From: Coix lacryma-jobi var. lacryma-jobi
Taxonomy: Eukaryota; Streptophyta; Magnoliopsida; Poales; Poaceae
Length of the DNA stretch: 64,000 nt
NCBI GenBank assembly: GCA_009763385.1
Contig: CM019823.1
Location: 91,027,104 to 91,091,103, forward strand
Reading direction: 5' to 3'
This document shows, in pieces, positions 1-8,316 of this stretch. Each line of letters opens with the position of its first letter. Positions within the stretch are counted from its first letter, which is position 1. The notes under the pieces were generated by a model that saw only the letters and a list, made by a program, of their open reading frames with translations, was not told where the DNA came from and did not search any database. The translations under genes were made by a program, and so were the position numbers.

Positions 1-984
1 ATGGAATATGACTTGACCTGGAGCACATTAAACACTGCTTTAGGATTTGATCACTCTTGCCATCTTGATGTAGACCATGCTTTTCATTATGACAAGAATG
101 CTTTCTGGTATGCCATTACTGGCTCTAGTGACTGTTCCAACCCCTCACCACACAAAATTCATAACCTAACCTTACGTTTCATGCACTACTGGATGTTCAC
201 CACTCCTTTCCCTGGCATGAGAGGAGCTTTGGTAAGTGATGATGAGCTAAAACTACTCTATGCCATGGTTAGCAAGGTTAAAGTTTCACCTGTTAAAATG
301 CTAGTGAACTATTGGCTTAGCTACATAAAGCCTAGGAAACCCATATACTTCACATCTTTCATCACACGTATAGCCGAAGCTTTGGGTGCACTAGAATCCC
401 AAACTTTTGTGTACATAGAAACCGTGAGAGATGTGTTGGAAGAAAATGTATTTATTGGCTGCGATGTACTAAAAAAGGGTCCCAAGGGTGAACTAATAAT
501 GATTTATCCAGGCCATATAGTTGAAATCCCTCTCCCTTGTGAGGGACTTCGATTGTATGCGCTTCGTACACTAACCTTCGATTTGGACCCCGAGGAAAGA
601 GCCCCAAAAGTTGCAGGTACTAGCAGGAGGACAAGAAGAGCGCCCCGTGCTACTCAAATGGAACAAGGCGGACCTTCACATCAGGCTGAAGGAGTTGAAG
701 AGGGAGATGAGGCAGCCTCTATGGACATTTCAGGGTCCTTAGGAAGGCCTCCTCGCTCACAGGACACTCCTCGCTCTCAAGACACTCCTCGCCCACGGGG
801 TAGAGGAAGGCAACATCGAAGGACGCCGATGGACGAGCTCATCGACAACATGGGTGCAATGAAGATCAAACAAGAGGCAACATTGCTTCTTGCACAGCAA
901 AACGACCAACTCCTGTGGGCCATTCAAGAAGAAGAAGCACGACGTTGGGCCGGGTGGTACCAGCATTATCCACCACCACAGTAG
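1..984 (+). CDS. Athila-like retrotransposon 3' ORF (ATHILA ORF-1-like), 5' end possibly outside window
   Basis: An open frame of 327 residues starts at the first base, so the true start may lie upstream. Residues about 50-200 form a globular part with the segment ELKLLYAMVSKVKVSPVKM followed by a tryptophan-containing helix, a TSFITRIA stretch and a PGHIVEIPLP motif; this resembles the plant transposon ORF found downstream of pol in Athila-type elements. Residues about 205-285 are low-complexity and basic, with a short RSQDTP repeat. The C-terminus is a Gln/Glu-rich helix. I see no clear signal peptide or membrane segment, so I do not call it an envelope protein. Its position about 1.4 kb before a polypurine tract and LTR supports the Athila assignment. 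Function is unknown. Confidence 0.65.
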   Translation: MEYDLTWSTLNTALGFDHSCHLDVDHAFHYDKNAFWYAITGSSDCSNPSPHKIHNLTLRFMHYWMFTTPFPGMRGALVSDDELKLLYAMVSKVKVSPVKMLVNYWLSYIKPRKPIYFTSFITRIAEALGALESQTFVYIETVRDVLEENVFIGCDVLKKGPKGELIMIYPGHIVEIPLPCEGLRLYALRTLTFDLDPEERAPKVAGTSRRTRRAPRATQMEQGGPSHQAEGVEEGDEAASMDISGSLGRPPRSQDTPRSQDTPRPRGRGRQHRRTPMDELIDNMGAMKIKQEATLLLAQQNDQLLWAIQEEEARRWAGWYQHYPPPQ

Positions 985-2400
985 GCAAGAACCAAGCTTG
1001 GTGGAGATCCTCTCCCCCACCAAGGTAAGTCATGTATCTTAAGTTATTTATGTTTCAATTAGTTTTCTCATTGCATTTAAAAAAACCAAAAATATTTGCT
1101 TAGTATTCCCCTTAACACATATGTCTCATATATGTCTATCTTCCCCATGGAAATGATGACTAGTTGCCTTGCTAATGTTTCTCTAGTGCCTAGTTTACGA
1201 CTTGGTATTTCTCTAAGTATGGATTACTTAGCTCTTTTAAACCATCATGAACCTAAAAACTTTGTGGGTTGCAAGTGCTAAAACTAAGTCTAAGTTGTTG
1301 TGAGATATGATATAGTGAGACAAGAGCTGCTATAATATTGTTCTAAGCATGATATATTACTGGAGAATTTATTCCTAAAATGATCAAAATCTTAATTGTT
1401 CCTCAATGGTGATAAATTCCTACCACAGCCATATATGCTTTACATGTTTACAAACCTTCTACATAGGCTATTTGCTTTGTATTGAGTGTTGTCAAGTCTT
1501 GTTGACCCTTGTTAAGAGACTTTTCATGCTTCTAAGATCAAGATCACGTACACACCTCATATACATGCTGCTTCTACACTAGAAGTATGCAGAAACATGC
1601 CTTTCATTTCCACCAAATAGTATGCTTCATACTCCATGTGTTAGGAAATCTCTCTCAATTATTTAGTAGATGAGACTCAAAAGGCTAGGCAAAATAAAGA
1701 TGAAAAAAAAGAGAGATGGACAAGTGAAAGTCCATGAAAAAAAACAAAAAAAATGGACAAGTAAAAGTCCATGAAAAAAAGAAAAAGAAAAAAATGCTAG
1801 CCATGTCTCATTAGAAAAGAGAGAAAAAGAAAAAAAATATAGAGAGATAGATCTTATCAAATAAAGAAGCAATCTAGTCCACCATACACCACACACTTGC
1901 ACATCTTGATCTGGGAGTATGACACTTCTCTTCAAGGATCCGAGCTTTGACTTCGCAACAAAATGCAAGTAAGTATGCCATCTTCTTTCATCTCTACCTT
2001 GAGCTACACATAAGCCTGTTTAGAAGTAGGATGAAATAAAGAAGGCAACACTTATCATATGCCTTGGTGAGGAATCATACACCATTTGAGCGACATGAGA
2101 GAACCATATGAGGAACATTATGTCTTTCTTTTGAAAAATATTGCAAAACCTCTGGTATGAAACTTGCTAAAAACAAGAAAGTTAGTGCTCAAATCAAACT
2201 GTTCTATCTTTCAACCACCTAAGACAAAGGAAAAGCCATAAGCCCCATAGAGTACTAGGGAAATATGGGTGATTTACATAGCTAATTTTTCCATTCAAAG
2301 AGAAGAACTTTGTTGTGAACATGGTACTCTTGAAATGTGATGCATAGTAACAATACTGATCCACCGAGGCCAAGTTTGATTGTTTGCTCGGGACGAGCAA
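985..2400 (+). other. 3' non-coding region of the Athila-like element
   Basis: This 1.4-kb AT-rich stretch between the 3' ORF and the polypurine tract has no convincing ORF. It holds an A/G-rich block at about 1695-1850 containing two short hairpins (ATGGAC...GTCCAT at 1716-1735 and 1753-1772). Long 3' untranslated regions of this kind are usual in Athila-type elements. Confidence 0.55.
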
Positions 2401-2420
2401 AGGTTAAGCTTGGGGGATCT
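2384..2420 (+). promoter_or_regulatory. Hairpin plus polypurine tract of the Athila-like element
   Basis: A 7-bp inverted repeat (TTGCTCG, loop GGA, CGAGCAA) at 2384-2400 is followed by a purine-rich tract with GGGGG at 2412-2416, then the LTR start TGTTGACGG. The tract would prime plus-strand DNA synthesis. A hairpin directly before the polypurine tract is a recurrent feature of Athila-type elements. Confidence 0.7.
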
Positions 2421-4211
2421 TGTTGACGGAAGTTATAGCCCGTTTTACCTTATCAAAATACCGTCAACAGGCCTCGGTTTCAAGGAAGAATTGCATATCA
2501 TGAGCATATCTATCACTAATAAGTTCCACTTGTACTCTTAGCTTGTGAACTTGTAGGAGATGGCAAAATGAACAAAATGAGGCCAGGTGGGCCCACCAAG
2601 GGGGTCCGGCGACCCCACCTTTGGGCCACCTCGGCCATGGTGACATGGCATGATCCAAGAGAAGCATGTTCAAGCCAATATCAACCATTGAATCAAGCAT
2701 GTGCTTTTGCTCAATGGTGCAAGATGAGAAGCACATGGATTCATGGGTCCACACCGAAAACCAAATGCAACCAACTTCACAAGACTTGCTCCATGACATG
2801 TGGGGTCACCAAGGGAGAGAAGAAGGTGGACCAGCCCTGTCATAGGGGGGTCGGCCGACCCCCCCTTGGTGGGACCCAACAACACTATTCATCAGGATGA
2901 CATCAGCACCTTCTAGAAGGTGTACCCCGGGCCCACATGTCAGGGACAGGGGTCGGCCGACCCCATGGTGACCCTCATCCAAGTCATTGGCAAAATGCAT
3001 GTTTGACACGTGAAGAATATCCAAGCCATTCATCAAGGTCGGTTGCTATGGCGGTGGATCCAAGGGTGAAGAGAGAAGGATCACGTGGATCGCTGACGTG
3101 GCACCGGAGTAGCCCCTACTCCACCTCCACTATAAATAGAGGAGGCCTTCACCTCTCATGTCAACACACCCCAAGATAGTTTACATATCTCCACTCTCAT
3201 GTGAGATCAAGCAAGAGTAGTAGTAGTTAGTCTAGAGTGGGATTAGAGTCGAGTCGGGCGAAGCTCGGGTCTCCGGAGTCGTCTTCTGGGAGTCTGGTAT
3301 AGCCCATTGTATCTTTCTTGTTTTGTAAGACTTTATTATTTAATATATTATTTTTCTTTACTTTACTTTAATTTACTTAAGTATTTACTTTCCAAGTATT
3401 TATTTAGGTATTTACTTAGTGCAAGTCTATATTATATAGCCTTGTTGTGTGCTTATCTTGGTTCTATAGTTGTCTTAGTTAGATGATTTCCTTTAATAGC
3501 TTCTTGTGTGTGCGTCATCGTCCTATCTTAGGATAGGGGCTTTAGCTATTTTGATCGATAGCTAAAGGTGTAGATAAGTGTGAGCATGGTGCTCATACTT
3601 CATCTTATCTTTGACTACCGCTGGCTTGCACGGACAGTAGGGGCGCATGGGCAAAAGGTGATAGATTTTGCCTGGCTACCTAGATCCCCTCACGTGAACT
3701 CAGGCTAGTTCTTAAAAGGTAGGCGTCCATAAGCCAAATATCCGCTTGAGTACTGGGTTAGGTGAACAACCTTCTATCGCTTTACTCTCTCTCGTTTATC
3801 CCTCTCACACAAGTAGCAAGACGTCACTAGTTAAGTCATCTATTTAATTAGGATTAGTTCATAGGAGTAAAGATAGAAACATAGGAGTACTTTATACTCA
3901 CTCGTTGTCCTCCCCCTAGCTAACTCTACTAAAGTTATCTTCTTTCATATCATATACTCTTGCTTAACTTATTTATCTTATCTATCTATCCTCCATTATA
4001 TCCACTTATACCCCTTTGCTTCTCTAATTGATAATAGATTTTAGTAAGACTAAAGTATCTATCTTCCCTCTCTCTACATCTTTCCTAGCTTGCTTTCTTT
4101 GGGATAAAATAAATAACGATACCTTGGAATACTCCCGGGTGAAGTGCTACATCGGTATTTTCTGTGCGCCTGCGGAACTATCCAATAGTCCATAGTTTTA
4201 CCACCAAGACA
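2421..4211 (+). repeat. LTR of Athila-like Ty3/gypsy element
   Basis: The LTR starts TGTTGACGG right after the polypurine tract and ends ...CCAAGACA four bases before a primer-binding site, giving 1791 bp. It has a TATA box at 3131 and a conserved-looking U5 end with CTCCCGGGTGAAGTGCTACA at about 4132-4151. Its U3 carries several perfect GC-rich palindromes. An alternative 3' boundary is 4278, where ...CCAACA would mirror TGTTG and meet the copia sequence directly. That would put the primer site inside the LTR. The LTR partner is outside the window. Confidence 0.7.
3131..3138 (+). promoter_or_regulatory. TATA box of Athila-like LTR
   Basis: TATAAATA in the LTR, about 710 bp from its 5' end, is followed by a transcribed-looking leader. 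It is the likely core promoter and would place the R-region start about 30 bp downstream. Confidence 0.6.
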
Positions 4212-4215
4212 CTTC

Positions 4216-4278
4216 TAGCGCCGTTGCCGGGGATAGATTAACACTCTATCTTAGTAGCGACCCTAAGAAATACCAACA
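4216..4278 (+). promoter_or_regulatory. Primer-binding site (tRNA-Asp type) and 45-bp internal remnant
   Basis: TAGCGCCGTTGCCGGGGA at 4216-4233 matches the 3' end complement of tRNA-Asp except for about two bases, which is the primer type of Athila elements. It lies after, not before, an LTR that is itself preceded by 3' internal sequence. The following 45 bp end abruptly at 4278, where reverse-oriented copia sequence begins. Confidence 0.65.
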
Positions 4279-4734
4279 CTAAGCCTTGCTAGCAAGTCGA
4301 AGCTCAGGTGACCAAGACTCCAATGCCATTTCCAAAGATCATAGAGGAAGGACCAGCAAAAAGACAACGAGAAGTGCCAAAGGACTCCGAGAAGTTCGCA
4401 CGAAAGACTTTCCCAAAGGGCGAAATCGTACAAACAAGATTGCCCTGAGGATCCAAATACGACTGAGATTCGGCTTAAAACGAATCTCATAGTCATCATC
4501 AAAGAGTTGCAAAACAGAAAGAAGGTTAAAATGCAAGTTGGAAACAAGAGCAACATCGCGCAACGCAAAGTGCTCATTAACTCGCACCGACCCACGAGAC
4601 AACACTTTACCTTTGCTATTGTCGCCGAAGGTGATAAACTCCTTTCCGGCAACTGGACTAAGACTGGAGAACCATTTGGCGTTTCCGGTCATGTGTCTCG
4701 AACAACCGGAATCCACCAACCAAACGTTCTCCAA
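4279..4734 (-). pseudogene. C1 pol fragment: aspartic protease and GAG-pre-integrase domain
   Basis: On the minus strand the frame contains WLVDSGCSRHMTG, the copia-type protease active site (D-S-G), near 4710, followed by the LSVLQLF segment. After a frameshift near 4440 it continues with LWKWHWSLGHLSFDLLARLS, the start of the HHCC zinc region of integrase, and ends at 4279 at the junction with Athila sequence. It aligns with the C2 pol at 25600-26055. It cannot yield active protein because the integrase core and reverse transcriptase are absent. Confidence 0.85.
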
Positions 4735-4885
4735 TCGTTTTACCTACATCAATAAAAAGACAGAGGGTGAGCATACTATCCAACACTGGGGTTAGTGAAG
4801 TAGGGAGAATACTAGTGTTGAGGCCGGCTGCTCAAAAGAATGGTTAGTAGATAAACCATTCCTAGCACGCCTACGGGAAGAACGA

Positions 4886-7146
4886 TCACCATGTAATGGA
4901 AACGTGGTCCGCTAAGAGAAGAACGTCCATCGCGATACTCAAACGCGGTGGGGGAAAACGCTCAACTACGAAGCCACCGCCACGGGGTCCATAGCCCACA
5001 ACTGCAGGCTCCCGCCGGGCACGACCTCCTCGTGGCCTAGGCCTAGGAACTTGAGGTTTTGGACCTCTAGGCCTAGAAGCACGCCTCTGAACATTCGGCA
5101 CATGAACATCATGGAAAGGATGGTACATGTCGTGTTGTTCATCTCCTTCGCACGACGCGCCTCTCTCTTGCGCCTAAAGCAAAACTCACTCAAGTGACCA
5201 TCTCTCCCACAATGCTCACAATGGTACTTCACCGCTCTCATAGGGGGTTGTTGGTACTCACGATAGTGGGTGTGGATCACTTTGCCCTTCTGTGGCATGA
5301 GCTCCTCTTGGATAGGTGGCATTGTGTCTAGCTTGTTCTTGAGATGGTTTGGTTTTGGAGCCCAAGATTGTTTCTTGGGTGGAGCTCTCGGAGGTTCAAC
5401 ATACACCCCATCCTTGGTGTTAGGCTGAGAGGCTCTTTGGGTGGAATCTTAGTAAGCTTGGGAGTAGTGGTGGAGTTGGGCTTCTCTCATGGGTTAAGAC
5501 CACTCGACTCTCCAATCTTGCCAAAAGATGAAACATCAACACCCGGAGCAAAGCCTACACCTGGACCTCCAGCAACACGCTTGAATTGGGAGATCATCAT
5601 CCCAAGCTGTGGCTCACCACTAGGCACCCATGACAAGATGGTCCGAAGGTATGTGTTTTCCTCCTCGGTTTGCATCTTGTCATGCTTCACATTCTCAATC
5701 TCCATCTCCAAAACCTTCGCAAAGAATGCACCTAGACACACAAGTGCTATCCGAGTTGGCCTTTTCAAAAGACACATTTTGGCATTCTTCAATGCCAACT
5801 CAGATTGCAAGCCCGCACAGGACTTGCACGCACCAATCACCAAAGATATAGCTCTCAGCTCATCCACCTCTCCTACCACACAGCATACTTACCCCTCAAA
5901 GTGAGAAGATCAGTCATGTGTGTGGTGCACATCTCACACTCCTCCTCCTCGGTGACAACAACGGTGGACTTGACAGATTCAAGTTCCTTCACCGTATCCT
6001 CCCATTTCTGCCGAAACTCCTTTCGCTCTCTAGCAGCACACCTAAGCAACTTATCTTGACTAAGAAGGCGGCAGTAAGCTTCTCACCTCAGCAGAAAGCT
6101 CATCAGGGGTCAGAGATACCTGGAGGTGTCGTCATCGTCGTCGCGTTCTGAAGGATCTCCTCCAGCTCGCCGTCGACCTCCTTGCCGAGGGCCATGGTGC
6201 AGAAGCCCTTGTCGTCGACGAAGAAGCAGAGGCCATTGAGCTTGTCCTCGATCCTCTTCTTCTTCTTGGACTCTTCGTCGCTTGAGGAAGCAGAGTCATC
6301 ATCTGAGTCGTTGACATCGCTGAGCGTGGCGAAGAATGCACGCTGCTCAGCCTGGGCCTTCTCCAAGTACTTGGTCTTGATGTACTCCTTGTTGAAGCCG
6401 CCCTTCCGCTTGTGCTTCGCGGGGACGTACTTCTCTTGCGCTTGCCGAAGTCGTACTTGTGCCCATGATCCGCCTTGCCGAAGGTCTGCTGTTTCTTCTT
6501 CGGGCCATTGGCGATGAAGTGGTTGGGGTCGCGGCACTCGAAACATCCCGAGCGTCCTCCTCCACGGTGACGGTTCATGCGGTTGTTGTGGAACCACAAG
6601 AACCGGTTGGCGAGCAATGCCAACTCGTCATCCCCCATGAACTCCAGCTCCTCCTCTGTGACAGAAGGAAGAGAAGAGAGTGCAAAGCCTCCAGAGGAGT
6701 TAGCAGAAGAGCCAGAAAGCAAAGCCATCGACGGGCCAGAAGGACTTCCATAAGAAGCCCTCGCCATGGCATCAATCTCACTGGACTTGAGCTTACTGAA
6801 GAGCTCGTCGCATGTGAGGGTCTCATAGTTAGGTGATTCGATGATCGCCTGAACCTTGAGTCCCACACCGTCGATCGAGAGTGTGCAAAAGCTTCAAGCT
6901 GTCTCATATCTTCGAAAGGCAACAACTCCTTGTTAGCCCTCATCCTGTTACAATCACCTGAAGCGAGCGAATAAACTTTCTATGGTCTCGCCAGGCATAT
7001 GTCGAAAGTTCTCATACTCTCGCTTGAACGACTCGTAGAGATGGGTTTTGACTTGAGTGGTTCCCTCATGAACGCATGGGGTGGCCCAATCTCCCGAGCC
7101 ACAGCGAGGTGAGACGCGATCAAACTCACTCATGCTCCGGCATGAG
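4886..7146 (-). pseudogene. C1 gag, main part (after the G1 insertion)
   Basis: The minus strand carries the gag region in several frames. In order: a UBN2-like segment with YESFKREYENFRH and IESLFARFR (about 7080-6955); KVQAIIESPNYETL (about 6855); a first zinc knuckle CFECRDPNHFIANG near 6540 whose last Cys is Gly; a Lys-rich stretch with acidic/Ser clusters (about 6400-6230); a coiled-coil segment with CxxC pairs (about 6100-5500); and a second intact zinc knuckle CEHCGRDGHLSEFC near 5210. An Arg/Pro/Gly-rich tail follows (5100-4970). Frames change by single-base indels. The zinc knuckles would bind the genomic RNA. Confidence 0.8.
7142..7146. repeat. Target-site duplication of G1, left copy (ATGAG)
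   Basis: ATGAG lies directly before the G1 LTR start and recurs directly after its last LTR base at 32677-32681. Joining the two flanks restores continuous C1 gag sequence, as judged against C2. Confidence 0.9.
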
Positions 7147-7515
7147 TGTAACACCTCTGGTGTTTAGCATGTAATTAACTTGACATATCATCATTATCAT
7201 CTTTAAGCATCTAGATCATGATTTCATGTGTATGCATTTTGTTAAGTGTATCATTTTATGTGAAGTACCTCTATTGCAAAAACCCTAATTAGCCCACTTC
7301 TCTCTACTAGGGCAAAATGGTAATTTCACCTCTGTGACTAGCTTTGTGTAATTCTTGTTCCTTTGGTGTCTTGAAGTTTTGTTGTGTTGGCCAAAGTTCA
7401 AAAATCAGAATTTGATTTCAAATCTCTTTGCAAAACCCTGATTTCCAAACCCTGGATTTTCATCCCTCTTTTTGTAATTCAAAAATTATTCAAAATTTGA
7501 GGTTGGTCCAAAAAG

Positions 7516-7965
7516 CAAAGTTGTAGATCTGTCAAAGAAACAACTTTGGTATTTACAAATTTTCAAGTTGCAGTACAAAGTTTTGAGTTATTTCAAATTC
7601 AATCAAACTCCAGTTTTTGTCCCTTTTCAGTTTTCAAAATAAGTTCAAAAACTAATGAGTTTCAGGAAAAATGTATATAATAGCAAAGTTGTAGGTTTTG
7701 ACAAATGGAACAACTTTCATATATAAAGATTTTCGAGTTTCAGTTTGAAATCCAGAGTAATTTTGATTTGAATCAAGTTTGAAAAAGTGTCCCCTTTACT
7801 GTTTTCAAATATTGTTCAAAACTATTTGGAATTTGAAAATGTTCATATTGACAAAGTTGTAGATCTCTGTTTTCTGAGCAACTTTGATGTTTTGAGTTTT
7901 TCGTTGCCCAGTTCAAATTTTGGGAGTAATTCGCAAAATACAAAACCTGCTCAAAGTCAAAAGCT
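7516..7965 (+). repeat. 168-bp tandem repeat in the G1 LTR, each unit starting with a hairpin
   Basis: CAAAGTTG occurs at 7516, 7684 and 7852, exactly 168 bp apart, each followed within about 30 bp by its complement (CAACTTTG at 7541 and 7879, CAACTTT at 7711). Sequence after each hairpin is related but diverged (a TTTC-AGTT-CAGT stretch, then a CCCTTTT/GTTTTCAAA stretch). The 3' LTR copy has the same hairpins at 17274, 17442 and 17611. Confidence 0.8.
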
Positions 7966-8309
7966 AGGGCCTAGCCCTGTTCCTCTTCTCCGGCGAGCCA
8001 GGGGGGGGCCCGGCGCGCACCCTCGCCGGATTCGCATGCCCGCCGCGTGTCTGAAGCTCCTTCGCCCAAACCAACTCCACGCTCAAGTGCAGATCATCAT
8101 TCCGCCGCGCGTCTGTGCACAAGTTGACCCCGCGCACGCGTCCCCCACCCCGCAGCGCCTCGCCGCCGCGTGTTCGCCGCCGGCGAACACAACGCCCGGG
8201 TCCTGAGTGCCAAACCGCTGACCCTCGGCCTCGCAATCGAGTGCGCATGCGTCCCCCGCCAAGCTTATCCACCCACCCTCGAGCTCTCTACCGGCCCTCT
8301 GGCCACGCC

Positions 8310-8316
8310 TATAAGA
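8310..8316 (+). promoter_or_regulatory. TATA-like box in the GC-rich block of the G1 5' LTR
   Basis: TATAAGA lies in a GC-rich, CpG-rich context about 1.16 kb into the LTR and is kept in the 3' LTR (18052-18058). It is the best core-promoter candidate; transcription would then start near 8340. No experimental support is available here. Confidence 0.5.

Noticed and set aside
1..984. Envelope gene
   Set aside because: Position fits Athila env-like ORFs, but I see no signal peptide, transmembrane segment or cleavage site, so only the neutral call is supported.
2568..3179. ORFs in the Athila LTR
   Set aside because: Short, overlapping on both strands, generated by GC palindromes; LTR regulatory DNA is the simpler reading.
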